Part shown: piece by piece, positions 26,433-34,669 of the stretch
How the letters are laid out: every line of letters begins with the position of its first letter
Numbering within the stretch: the first letter of the stretch is position 1
Assembly (NCBI GenBank): GCA_022826385.1
Contig: JAJDUZ010000005.1
Coordinates: 1-49,377 of the forward strand
Length of the DNA stretch: 49,377 nt
Direction: 5' to 3'
Source of the DNA: Silicimonas sp.
Lineage (GTDB): Bacteria > Pseudomonadota > Alphaproteobacteria > Rhodobacterales > Rhodobacteraceae
Position numbers and translations under genes: made by a program
Notes under the pieces: generated by a model
What the model was told of the DNA's origin: nothing
Seen by the model: the letters and a program-made list of their open reading frames with translations, nothing else
The model's database searches: none

Positions 26433-26960
26433 ATGCCGCTGGAAGCCGACGACCATAATCCGATGATGCCCTATCAACTGCCGTTCCCACCGGACGCGCA
26501 GGACGAAATCGTTGTCAACGCGGCCATCCCGGACGACGAACGCATCTGGGTGCCGCAAACCGAAACCGTTTCTTTCCGGCCCCTCTGCCTGAACCGCAGC
26601 CAGGGCTATTGGATGAACCTGCTGCGCGTGCGCCAATCGGGCGTGCTTTCGCGACACCGCCACCCGCTGCCGGTGCACGGGTTCGTTCTGAAGGGGCGCT
26701 GGCACTATCTCGAACATGACTGGGTGGCGACCGAAGGCTCGTATGTGTTCGAGCCGCCGGGCGAAACCCACACGCTGGTGGTGCCCGAGGACGTCGACGA
26801 GATGATCACCTATTTTCAGGTCAACGGTGCGATGATCTATGTCGATCCATACGGCAAGGTCATGGGGTACGAAGACGTTTTCACCAAGATCGACATGTGC
26901 CGCAAGCACTATGCCGAGGTCGGGCTGGGCGAAGACTATGCCGACCAGTTCATTCGGTAG
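26433..26960 (+). CDS. Cupin protein of the 2,4'-dihydroxyacetophenone dioxygenase family
   Basis: A 175-residue single-domain cupin. Metal ligands are visible in SRHRHPLPVHGFVLKGRW (HxH plus a following His or Glu) and GETHTL. The family includes DAD, an iron dioxygenase cleaving a C-C bond in an aromatic ketone; many relatives are uncharacterised, so the substrate is open. GAGGGAG precedes the ATG. It may act with the SDR at 23323 if the two were once adjacent. Confidence 0.85.
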   Translation: MPLEADDHNPMMPYQLPFPPDAQDEIVVNAAIPDDERIWVPQTETVSFRPLCLNRSQGYWMNLLRVRQSGVLSRHRHPLPVHGFVLKGRWHYLEHDWVATEGSYVFEPPGETHTLVVPEDVDEMITYFQVNGAMIYVDPYGKVMGYEDVFTKIDMCRKHYAEVGLGEDYADQFIR

Positions 26961-26970
26961 CGTCCTTGAC

Positions 26971-27132
26971 CTACCGCTCATGCGGAAAATCACCCGCGGC
27001 GATATAGGCGGCCTCGGCTGGCGATGAGACGCGTCCATAGATCGGGTTGCGGTGCGGATGCCGCCCAAACTGCGCGATGATCTCGCGCACACGCTGGTTC
27101 TGCGCACGAAACCCGTCGGCCATCCCGGCCAT
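26971..27132 (-). pseudogene. C-terminal remnant of a DUF924 family gene
   Basis: The reverse strand encodes 53 residues matching only the C-terminal end of DUF924 proteins (REIIAQFGRHPHRNPIYGRV followed by SSPAEAAYIAAG). Full family members are about 180 residues. An in-frame stop lies three codons upstream of the first possible ATG, and I find no trace of the rest of the domain before the next gene. It is therefore a truncated, probably non-functional gene. It sits 10 bases from the cupin stop, tail to tail. Confidence 0.7.
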
Positions 27133-27169
27133 ATGGCGTCAGAGTGACATCTTCCGCTTGTTTTGTCTT

Positions 27170-27598
27170 CTATCCAGTCGGAAGCCCGGTGGAGATGGGC
27201 TGGCACCGGCCACGTCCGGTAAGATTGTCCGCGAACCCATGTGGCTTTGCCGTGACAAGAACTTTGCCCGTCGGTTTCAGAAAGGCGGCGCGGTACCCCA
27301 TCTTTGCCGTTTGCTGTTTGACCCGCGTATTTACGTCCCAGACCACGACAAGCTTCTTGTCGGTATTTTCGGTGATCCTGGCCGTGGCCGGCTGACGTTT
27401 ATTGAAGTGCAAAATGATGCCGTCCACAACGCGGGCCGCGCCCGTATCCGTGTCGTACTCGATGAAAATCTGTTCGGCGACCCACCCCCTCGATTTCGAG
27501 GTGTCGACGAGACACTGCATTGTCACAGGTTTCGCGATCGCCGCCAGCGGCACCCCGGCCAGAACCAAAAATCCGAAAAACACCCCAAAGAATCGCAT
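27170..27598 (-). CDS. Hypothetical secreted protein
   Basis: A 142-residue protein with a Sec signal peptide (MRFFGVFFGFLVLAGVPLAAIA). The mature part is beta-rich (QIFIEYDTDTGAARVVDGIIL, KLVVVWDVNTRV). I recognise no family. An ATG seven codons earlier is possible, but the signal peptide fits better from 27598. Compositionally it is less GC-rich than neighbours. It lies beside the DUF924 remnant, in a stretch that seems to have been rearranged. Confidence 0.65.
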   Translation of the reverse strand: MRFFGVFFGFLVLAGVPLAAIAKPVTMQCLVDTSKSRGWVAEQIFIEYDTDTGAARVVDGIILHFNKRQPATARITENTDKKLVVVWDVNTRVKQQTAKMGYRAAFLKPTGKVLVTAKPHGFADNLTGRGRCQPISTGLPTG

Positions 27599-27724
27599 AT
27601 CAAATCCACTTCTGATCAATTTCCCAAGACGCTAGCACAACGCCCGACGAAAATGGTTAACAAATGGCAATAGCCATCAAGAAAACGGCCCAACTGTCAC
27701 TTTGGGATCAGGGCGACCATGCCC

Positions 27725-28477
27725 TTACGCGTCGCGACGGATGAAGGGTGTGACACTGGGCGCCGTCGGCTTGAGCCGCCCGGACGCATCGAAATCCGTG
27801 TCAGCGTTGAAGCGCATTCGAGGAAGCGTCTCGAAACGGGACAGAAGATCGACTTGCCCGGCAAGCGCGGCCGCAAGCCTCTCCTCCAATTCCGCTTTGC
27901 GCGCGCCCCGATGAAACCCATGCACACCGTGCAGGATTACCGGTTCAAGCACGTCAAAGCCAAGATAGCGCAAGGTGTACGCTGCGGGCCAAAGGTGGAG
28001 GCGCGTATCGCCCTCCTTGCCATCCGGTCCGCTTTCCGCGGCGCTGGCGCCCGTGGTGACACAGAAGAGCGCCTCGCGCCCCCGAAAACGCCCCGTGTCA
28101 AACCGCCGGTCCACGTCATGGGTGCGCCCGTGAACCAGAACACGGTCGAACCATCCTTTCAAAACAGCCGGTGGCGCGAACCACCAAAGCGGGAAGTGAA
28201 AGATCACCCGATCGGCCGCTTCCAGCTTTTCGACCTCGGCCGCCACGTCGCCTGGCAATGTTCCGGACGACGACGCGCGCTCCTGTTCTTTCAGAACATC
28301 GAAGGGCGCCGCAGGTTGCGCATAGTGCTCGGACCGCTCGGACGGATCAAAGCTCGACAGGTCCGAGGTCAGAACCGTGTCACCCTTTGCGACTGCCGCC
28401 TGCACCGTTGCGTTCGCCCAATGCGCCGTGAAAGAGCGGGCCTCGGGATGCGCAGAAATGACAAATGTCGTGATCAT
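27725..28477 (-). CDS. NAD(P)H-dependent oxidoreductase, flavodoxin-like fold
   Basis: A 250-residue FMN or FAD reductase of the Flavodoxin_2 family (NQO1, KefF and MdaB relatives). It shows the N-terminal FVISAHPEARSFT, the VIFHFPLWWFAPPAVLKGWFDRVL core and the TTGASA loop. It reduces quinones or similar electrophiles in the cytoplasm. It follows soxG on the same strand, and its ATG overlaps the stop of a possible 18-codon ORF, so it may be read from the sarcosine oxidase transcript. The C-terminus is a little longer than usual. Confidence 0.88.
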   Translation of the reverse strand: MITTFVISAHPEARSFTAHWANATVQAAVAKGDTVLTSDLSSFDPSERSEHYAQPAAPFDVLKEQERASSSGTLPGDVAAEVEKLEAADRVIFHFPLWWFAPPAVLKGWFDRVLVHGRTHDVDRRFDTGRFRGREALFCVTTGASAAESGPDGKEGDTRLHLWPAAYTLRYLGFDVLEPVILHGVHGFHRGARKAELEERLAAALAGQVDLLSRFETLPRMRFNADTDFDASGRLKPTAPSVTPFIRRDA

Positions 28478-28530
28478 GCCACGCAGATCAGTTTTTCGGA
28501 AACGGGCTTCATCTCTTCGAAAATACGCAT
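28474..28530 (-). CDS. Possible 18-codon leader ORF overlapping the reductase start
   Basis: An ATG inside the conserved block (copy B) opens a frame encoding MRIFEEMKPVSEKLICVA. Its TGA overlaps the reductase ATG as ATGA, the usual layout for translational coupling. No Shine-Dalgarno sequence is evident. Since the block also occurs where no such ORF can be read, it may be incidental. Confidence 0.25.
   Translation of the reverse strand: MRIFEEMKPVSEKLICVA
28506..28530 (-). repeat. Conserved 3'-end block, copy B (after soxG)
   Basis: Reverse-strand GCGTATTTTCGAAGAGATGA followed by AGC, differing from copy A by one base over 25. It begins 24 bases after the soxG stop, behind a small GGCC-CCAA-GGCC hairpin. 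It shares sense orientation and position with copies A and C. Confidence 0.7.
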
Positions 28531-28554
28531 GTTGCGGCCTTGGGGCCAGCGCGC

Positions 28555-29130
28555 TCAGGAGAAATGACCGACCTCGCTGCCGGGGGTCGCCGCGTGGCTA
28601 AGAATGCCGAACACATATGACGCGACCGAGCGGAAGCAGATCAACCGAGCCTCGGTGTCATTCGCAAACCAGAACGCCGCGGGCACCTGAGCCAGTCGCG
28701 TGCGGCGCACGACGCCAACCGGCAGGGCAGCACTTCGCATGTCTGCGGGGCTCAGTTTGGCCAGCGTTTCGCGCAAAGCGGGCCCCTCGCCTTCAAGCGC
28801 AAAGACCGCACGCGCGTCCGACACGTCGACCACCAGCGCATGTTCGCTCTTCAGAGCCGCTGTCATCGCGGCAACAGCCGCAGGCGCGTCGCCATGTGGC
28901 AGCACGACCATCAACTCGTCGGGCGACATCCAGAGCACCGCATGATCGCCCTTCATCACAACGCTGGTCTTGGCGGGAATGGGCAGACCGGCGGCCTTCA
29001 TCACCGCCTTTTCCATCGCCCCGGCGCCAAGGTCGCCACGCACGGTGATCATCCCCTGCGGAGCAACTTCGGTCACCTGCACGATCCCGTCGAAACGCGC
29101 ACCGCCCAAGGCATTCACTGGCTCAGACAT
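28555..29130 (-). CDS. soxG: Sarcosine oxidase subunit gamma
   Basis: The 191-residue gamma subunit of heterotetrameric sarcosine oxidase, a GcvT-like fold packing against the alpha subunit (VMKGDHAVLWMSPDELMVVL, LVVDVSDARAVFALEG). The enzyme oxidises sarcosine to glycine and passes the methyl group as formaldehyde or methylene-tetrahydrofolate. The open frame starts 23 codons earlier, but the ATG at 29130 overlaps the soxA stop by eight bases and matches the family N-terminus. Last sox gene of the operon. Confidence 0.9.
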   Translation of the reverse strand: MSEPVNALGGARFDGIVQVTEVAPQGMITVRGDLGAGAMEKAVMKAAGLPIPAKTSVVMKGDHAVLWMSPDELMVVLPHGDAPAAVAAMTAALKSEHALVVDVSDARAVFALEGEGPALRETLAKLSPADMRSAALPVGVVRRTRLAQVPAAFWFANDTEARLICFRSVASYVFGILSHAATPGSEVGHFS

Positions 29131-32125
29131 CCTGCCGCTCTCCATCCTTGTCGTAGAACACCGGGTCGACGATCTTCGCCCTGACGATCTCGCCATCAAC
29201 CTTGGGGAACTCCAGCACCTCGCCCATTCGGTCGGGGCCGCGTTCGACCAGCCCCATGGCGATCCCGCGGTTCAGCGTTGGCGAATGATAGGTCGAAGTC
29301 ACGCGGCCCTGCATCTTGCGCTGGCCGTTCGCATTCACGCCCTCGTCCACGGCATAGGCGCCATCCGGCAGAACCGAGCCGTCTTCGGTTTCCAGCCCGA
29401 CCAGTTTCCAGCGCAGCGGGTCGATCATATGCTCGCGCTCCTGCGCGCGCTTGCCAAGGAAGTCGTCCTTCTTCTTCGAGATCGCCCAGTGCAGCCCCAG
29501 ATCCTGCGGGATCACCGTGCCGTCGGTTTCGTCACCGATCATGATGAAGCCTTTCTCGGCCCGCAGGATATGCAACGCCTCGGTGCCATAAGGGGTGATG
29601 CCGTGCGCCGCACCTGCCTCCAGCAGTTTATCCCAGAGCGCCCGGCCCTGGCTTGCCGGCACCGCGATCTCGTAAGACAGCTCGCCCGAGAACGAGATCC
29701 GGAAAACCCGTGCCGGCAGGTTGCCCAAGGCGCCTTCGTTCCAAGCCATGAACGGCATCGCGGATTTCGAGATGTCGAAGTCGGGCTTCAGCGCCTCAAG
29801 CACTTCGCGCGCCTTGGGGCCCGCGACGGCGAATTGAGCATAATGCTCGGTCAGGTTGGCGACATAGACCTTCCAGTCCCACCACTCGGTCTGAAGCCAT
29901 TCCTCCATATGCGCGTGGATGCGATCCGCGCCGCCCGAAGTCGTGTGACAGAGCCATGTGTCGTCGTCGATCCGCGCGACAACACCATCATCCGACAGGA
30001 ACCCGTTCTCGCCGCACATCAAGCCATAGCGGCATTTGCCCGGCTTCAGGGTCGACATCATGTTGGTGTACATCATGTCGAGGAAACGGCCCGCATCCGG
30101 CCCTTTCACGATGATCTTGCCCAAGGTCGAGGCATCAAGCAGTCCGACCTTGTTGCGCACCGCCAGCACCTCGCGATGCACGGCCTCGTCCACCGTCTCG
30201 CCGTCCTGTGGGAAGGCATAAGGCCGTCGCCAGTGACCGACAGGCTCCCAATGCGCGCCATTGGCTTCGTGCCAGTCGTGAATGGCGGTCTTGCGCACCG
30301 GCTGGAACAAGTCGCCCCGCGCCTCGCCCGCGATCGCGCCCATCACCAGCGGGGTATAGGGCGGACGGAAGGTGGTTGTTCCGACGCTGGGAATCTCGGT
30401 TTCCAACTCGCCGGCAAGGATCGCCAGTCCGTTGATATTGCTGAGCTTCCCCTGATCCGTGGCCATGCCCAGCGTGGTATAGCGCTTGGCATGTTCGACG
30501 CTTTCGAACCCTTCGCGCGCCGCAAGCTCGACATCGGTTACCTTCACATCATTCTGGAAGTCGAGCCACGCCTTCGACTTGAGCTTGTAAGGCGCCTCGG
30601 CAGGCATTTTCCAGATGGGTGCAATGGGCTGATAGTCTTCGCTCTCGGCTTTCGGGCCGCTTGCACTGGACGCGCCGCCCGCCGCTTGAAGTCCGGCAGC
30701 GTGCGCATCGTCCAGAACCTCGTCCGTCGTCACGGCACCGCTTGCCATCCCTGCCGTCGAAACGAATGGCAAGCCATCCGCCCCCAAAGGAGCCTTCTTC
30801 GGGTCCGGCTTGAAATGGGCCTTGCTGTCAACCCAGAGAAGCTTGCCGCCGCAATGCGACCAGAGATGCACAACCGGCGACCAGCCGCCCGACATGGCGA
30901 CGCATTCCGCGTCGATCGGCTCGGCATCCGAACCGTCACCGGCTTGCGCACAAACCCAGACCTTTTCGACCCGGCCGCGCCCGGTAACGATCTTGAGCCC
31001 GCGCCCGGCGCGGACATCGATGCCCGCGTGACGTGCGGCCTCGGCCAAGGGGCCTGTGGCTTCGGGCCGCGCGTCCAGAACGGCTGGCACTTCAAGCCCG
31101 GCCTCTTTCAGGACCAGTGCCGTCCGATAGCCATCGTCATTATTGGTGACCACGACCGTGCGGTTCCCCGGCGCCACGCCATAGTTCACCACGTAATCAC
31201 GCACCGCGCTGGCCAGCATCACGCCGGGCAAGTCGTTACCCGCGAAACTCAAGGGGCGCTCGATCGCGCCGGTTGCGGTCACGATCTGCTTGGCGCGCAC
31301 CTTCCAAAGCCGGTGACGCGGGCGCGACGGATCAGGTGCGTGGTCGGTGATCCGTTCATCCAGCAAAACATAACCGTGATCCAGCACGCCCGACCCGATG
31401 GTGCGCGTCTTGATCTGCACATTTGGCATCGCGTCCAGCGCCGCCACGGTGTCAGCCACCCAGTCTTCCGCCGGTTTGCCGTCCACCTCGGCCCCGTCGA
31501 CCGGCGCGCGACCGCCCCAATGCGCGGTCTGCTCGACCAGCAGCACCTCGGCCCCGGCCTCGGCCGCCGCCTTGGCCGCTGTCAGGCCGGCAAGGCCGCC
31601 GCCGATCACCAGCACGTCGACATGGATGTTGAAGTGTTCATAGTGGTCGGCATCCCGCGCTTTGGGCGGTTGTCCCAGCCCGGCGGATTGCCGGATCACC
31701 GGTTCATAGACATGCTTCCAGAACGACCGGGGCCAGAGAAAGGTCTTGTAATAGAAGCCCGCCGGGAAAAAGCGCGACAGCGCCGTGTTGATCGCGCCAA
31801 TGTCGAAATCGAGCGACGGCCAGTGGTTCTGGCTCTTGGCCTCGAGCCCGTCGAACAATTCTGTCGTTGTCGCCCGCGCATTGGGTTCGAACGTGCCCTT
31901 TGACCCGATCCCCAAGAGGGCGTTTGGCTCCTCGGGGCCGCTGGTCACGACACCGCGCGGGCGGTGATACTTGAAGGACCGGCCCATCAGCACCTTGCCC
32001 TCGCCCAAAAGCGCCGAGGCCACGTTGTCGCCCTTGTAGCCCCGCATCGGATTGCCGTTGAACGTGAAGCTGAGGGGCCGTGTACGGTCGATCAGGCGAC
32101 CGCCGGTTTTCAGACGCCGGCTCAT
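29123..32125 (-). CDS. soxA: Sarcosine oxidase subunit alpha
   Basis: The 1000-residue alpha subunit. In order: an N-terminal ferredoxin-like domain (about 1-110, FTFNGNPMRGYKGDNVASAL), an NAD-binding Rossmann domain (VLVIGGGLAGLTAAKAA near 170), a middle oxidoreductase domain (GAIERPLSFAGNDLPGVMLA), and a C-terminal GcvT-like folate-binding half (NKVGLLDASTLGKIIVKGPD, FSGELSYEIAVPASQG). Its start overlaps the soxD stop as ATGA. A seven-codon upstream extension is possible but unlikely. Confidence 0.96.
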   Translation of the reverse strand: MSRRLKTGGRLIDRTRPLSFTFNGNPMRGYKGDNVASALLGEGKVLMGRSFKYHRPRGVVTSGPEEPNALLGIGSKGTFEPNARATTTELFDGLEAKSQNHWPSLDFDIGAINTALSRFFPAGFYYKTFLWPRSFWKHVYEPVIRQSAGLGQPPKARDADHYEHFNIHVDVLVIGGGLAGLTAAKAAAEAGAEVLLVEQTAHWGGRAPVDGAEVDGKPAEDWVADTVAALDAMPNVQIKTRTIGSGVLDHGYVLLDERITDHAPDPSRPRHRLWKVRAKQIVTATGAIERPLSFAGNDLPGVMLASAVRDYVVNYGVAPGNRTVVVTNNDDGYRTALVLKEAGLEVPAVLDARPEATGPLAEAARHAGIDVRAGRGLKIVTGRGRVEKVWVCAQAGDGSDAEPIDAECVAMSGGWSPVVHLWSHCGGKLLWVDSKAHFKPDPKKAPLGADGLPFVSTAGMASGAVTTDEVLDDAHAAGLQAAGGASSASGPKAESEDYQPIAPIWKMPAEAPYKLKSKAWLDFQNDVKVTDVELAAREGFESVEHAKRYTTLGMATDQGKLSNINGLAILAGELETEIPSVGTTTFRPPYTPLVMGAIAGEARGDLFQPVRKTAIHDWHEANGAHWEPVGHWRRPYAFPQDGETVDEAVHREVLAVRNKVGLLDASTLGKIIVKGPDAGRFLDMMYTNMMSTLKPGKCRYGLMCGENGFLSDDGVVARIDDDTWLCHTTSGGADRIHAHMEEWLQTEWWDWKVYVANLTEHYAQFAVAGPKAREVLEALKPDFDISKSAMPFMAWNEGALGNLPARVFRISFSGELSYEIAVPASQGRALWDKLLEAGAAHGITPYGTEALHILRAEKGFIMIGDETDGTVIPQDLGLHWAISKKKDDFLGKRAQEREHMIDPLRWKLVGLETEDGSVLPDGAYAVDEGVNANGQRKMQGRVTSTYHSPTLNRGIAMGLVERGPDRMGEVLEFPKVDGEIVRAKIVDPVFYDKDGERQDV

Positions 32126-32451
32126 GAGAAGTCCCTCCACGACCAACCCGGCACTTTGGCCGTGATCGCCGCCTTGATGTCTTCGGGCGGTTCATAAACC
32201 TGCGCCGGATAGGTCCCGAACACCTCCAGCGTCATCGTGTGCCGCGCCGCGTGGAACCACTTGCCACACCCATAGGCATGACGCCAGCGCTCGAAATGAA
32301 CGCCTTTCGGGTTCTCGCGGTGGAAGAGATACGTTTCGAATTCTTCGTCGCTCGACCCCGGACCAAAGCGCTTCAGATGCGCTTCGCCGCCCGGGCTCAG
32401 CTCGGTTTCGTCGCAGGCGACGCCGCAATAAGGACAGGTGAGGATCAGCAT
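32122..32451 (-). CDS. soxD: Sarcosine oxidase subunit delta
   Basis: The 109-residue zinc-binding delta subunit. Zinc ligands appear as CPYCG near the N-terminus with Cys13, and a later HAYGCGKWFHAARHT. The ERW/GCGKWF region is typical of SoxD. The ATG at 32451 is chosen over 32484 because the family starts with MLILTCPYCG. Overlaps soxA by four bases. Confidence 0.93.
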   Translation of the reverse strand: MLILTCPYCGVACDETELSPGGEAHLKRFGPGSSDEEFETYLFHRENPKGVHFERWRHAYGCGKWFHAARHTMTLEVFGTYPAQVYEPPEDIKAAITAKVPGWSWRDFS

Positions 32452-32484
32452 GGCAGCGCCCCATTCGGGCGCAGCGCGCCGCAA

Positions 32485-32670
32485 TCAGAAGTTGGTGTAG
32501 ATCTGTCTTGGCGTCGGGTCGTCCAACCCGAACCCGTTCCCGGTGGCCACGACCGAAGTGAACGCCCCGAGAAGCGCCATACCGAAGGCACCGGCAACGA
32601 AACCGGCGATCTTGGCGCGCCTTTTGTAAAGGCCATCGATGGTGGGAAGGAAACGTGTGACGAACCGCAT
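32485..32670 (-). CDS. Small single-pass membrane protein inside the sox operon
   Basis: A 61-residue protein with a basic N-terminus and one transmembrane helix at about residues 21-43 (IAGFVAGAFGMALLGAFTSV), ending in a short polar tail (DDPTPRQIYTNF). AAGGG lies nine bases ahead of its ATG. It is 33 bases upstream of soxD and co-directional with the sox genes. No known family. Canonical sox operons go directly from soxB to soxD. Confidence 0.55.
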   Translation of the reverse strand: MRFVTRFLPTIDGLYKRRAKIAGFVAGAFGMALLGAFTSVVATGNGFGLDDPTPRQIYTNF

Positions 32671-32787
32671 GACAGAACCCTTTGCTTGCCCCGAGTGAGA
32701 GCTATGCCGGGTTCAGTGGTTTTCAAGAGAGCGGAAGAAGACGCGGCGGCAGAGGCTCCGCCGCGCCCAGTTGGCGTATCGGTCGGG

Positions 32788-33015
32788 CTATTCGGTGATG
32801 GACGGAAGCGGTGCAGCCTCCGGCTCGACAGTGGTTGCCGGTGCAGCGCCTTCGGTGACCGTGCCCCCGCCGCTGGAGCCAAGGGCGATAAGCGCAATGA
32901 ACGCCACCAACACGATGCCAGCCCAGATCCACTTGGCACCAGAGCCCGTGTCATAATCCAGGTATTGGTCGTTCCCTTTCCGCCGGGGATCATTGTGTGA
33001 GTAATAGTCAGCCAT
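32788..33015 (-). CDS. Small membrane protein, hypothetical
   Basis: A 75-residue protein: a hydrophilic, tyrosine- and asparagine-rich N-terminus (MADYYSHNDPRRKGNDQYL), one transmembrane helix (about 28-47, WIWAGIVLVAFIALIALG) and a short Gly/Thr/Pro tail. AGAGAGGAGG precedes the ATG at 33015, a strong ribosome binding site, so it is probably expressed. Co-directional with soxB and soxD and located between them. Function unknown. Confidence 0.65.
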   Translation of the reverse strand: MADYYSHNDPRRKGNDQYLDYDTGSGAKWIWAGIVLVAFIALIALGSSGGGTVTEGAAPATTVEPEAAPLPSITE

Positions 33016-33204
33016 GACGGAACCTCCTCTCTGATAGAGGAAGCCTGCCATGAGTTGGCGCGTCTGGCTTGCAAGGCCATCGAGACGCCGCGATTCGAGC
33101 CAAGGCCCGCAGATTTCTGCACTTGCGATGGGCCAATTATGGCCGATCCGGTCCTATCGGCAGGAACTGGCCGAACAGCCAGCCCGGAACCAGAGGCCCG
33201 GCGC

Positions 33205-33249
33205 CGCTTTCTTGCAAAGAAAGCGAACCGAATTCTTTGCAAGAATTCG
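33205..33249 (+). other. Twin-hairpin element, copy 2
   Basis: Two perfect 9-bp hairpins in tandem: CGCTTTCTT with AAGAAAGCG around GCA (33205-33225), then AAC, then CGAATTCTT with AAGAATTCG around TGC (33229-33249), followed by CCCCCC. It lies eight bases beyond the soxB stop codon on the reverse strand, inside the sox operon. Confidence 0.8.
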
Positions 33250-33256
33250 CCCCCCA

Positions 33257-34501
33257 TCAGTGCGCCACCCCGGCCGCGACCGACTCGTCCACGAACCGGC
33301 CCTCGCGGAACCGGTCCAACCCGAACTCGGCCGTCAGCGGCGAGGCGCCCGTGGCCATCAACTCGGCAAAGCCCCAGCCCGAGCCGGGAATGGCCTTGAA
33401 CCCGCCAGTGCCCCAGCCGCAATTGATGAAGCAATTTTCCAGCGGCGTCTTCGACAGGATCGGAGACCGGTCCCCGGTCATATCCACGATCCCGCCCCAC
33501 TGCCGCAGCATTTTTAGCCGCGAGATGATCGGGAAGGTCTCGACCAGCGCGCGCACGGTTTCCTCGATATGATGGAACGAGCCCCGCTGGGTATAGTTGT
33601 TGAACCCGTCGGCGCCGCCGCCGATCACCATCTCGCCCTTGTCGGACTGGCTCATATAGCCGTGCACCGTGTTCGCCATCACGACGACATCCATGCAAGG
33701 CTTGATCGGCTCCGAAACCAGCGCCTGCAGCGCCACGCTTTCGATCGGCAACCGGAACCCCGCCATCTCGGCGACCACGCCGGAATGGCCCGCCACCACG
33801 ATCCCCAGCTTGTCGCAGTCGATTTCGCCGCGCGTGGTCGAAACACCGGCCACCTTGCCGTCCTTCGAGCGCACACCGGTCACTTCACATTTCTGGATCA
33901 CGTCCATGCCCATTTCCGAGCATTTCCGCGCATAGCCCCACGCCACAGCGTCGTGGCGCGCCGTGCCGCCCCGTGGCTGCCAAAGACCGCCTAGCACCGG
34001 ATAGCGCGGGCCGCGGATCTCCATGATCGGGCAAAGCTCCTTGACCCGCTCGGGGCCGATGAACTCGGTCGCGACGCCTTGCAACGCGTTTGCATGGGCG
34101 GTCCGCTTGTAGCCCCGCACTTCATGCTCGGTCTGGGCCAGCATGATGACGCCACGCGGGCTGAACATGATGTTATAGTTCAAGTCCTGGCTCAGGTCCT
34201 CGTAGAGCGACCGCGACTTTTCATAGATCGCGGCAGACGGGTCCTGCAGATAGTTCGAGCGGATGATCGTCGTGTTCCGGCCCGTATTGCCACCACCCAG
34301 CCAGCCTTTCTCAAGGATCGCCACGTTCCGGATGCCGTGGTTCTTGCCAAGGTAATACGCCGTTGCCAGACCATGCCCCCCGGCCCCGATGATGATCGCA
34401 TCATAGCGGCGCTTCGGCTCGGGATTGCCCCATGTCCGGCGCCAGCCGGTGTGCTCGCGGAAGGCTTCCTTGGCGATGGCAAAGGCGGAATAGCGGCTCA
34501 T
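33257..34501 (-). CDS. soxB: Sarcosine oxidase subunit beta
   Basis: The 414-residue catalytic beta subunit with FAD and covalent FMN. Visible: the dinucleotide-binding AIIIGAGGHGLATAYYLG near residue 35, EKGWLGGGNTGRN, and GGTARHDAVAWG, the family segment with the FMN-bearing histidine. The C-terminal part has GGFKAIPGSGWGFAEL. The frame is open far upstream (to 35596), but that stretch is antisense to ccmI; homology starts at MSRYSAFAIAKEAFREHTGW. The ATG at 34510 is an alternative. First gene of the sox operon, divergent from ccmI. Confidence 0.96.
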   Translation of the reverse strand: MSRYSAFAIAKEAFREHTGWRRTWGNPEPKRRYDAIIIGAGGHGLATAYYLGKNHGIRNVAILEKGWLGGGNTGRNTTIIRSNYLQDPSAAIYEKSRSLYEDLSQDLNYNIMFSPRGVIMLAQTEHEVRGYKRTAHANALQGVATEFIGPERVKELCPIMEIRGPRYPVLGGLWQPRGGTARHDAVAWGYARKCSEMGMDVIQKCEVTGVRSKDGKVAGVSTTRGEIDCDKLGIVVAGHSGVVAEMAGFRLPIESVALQALVSEPIKPCMDVVVMANTVHGYMSQSDKGEMVIGGGADGFNNYTQRGSFHHIEETVRALVETFPIISRLKMLRQWGGIVDMTGDRSPILSKTPLENCFINCGWGTGGFKAIPGSGWGFAELMATGASPLTAEFGLDRFREGRFVDESVAAGVAH

Positions 34502-34669
34502 ATCTCTCATCCGGACCAGGATCGGGGAAAACCCCCGCAACGTGGTCTCAGATTTCCAAATCCCACGACGGACAACAAGCGGCAGGACGGCGCAGAATAG
34601 CGACAGATCGTCCTCTTTCCGATCGTCACCGCGCGTTTCACCCTTTCCGCCGCACCGCCAGAGGATTAC

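Noticed and set aside
28970..31903. A 977-codon open frame on the forward strand
   Set aside because: It lies entirely antisense to soxG and soxA, whose translations match their families. Long antisense frames are expected in GC-rich genes.
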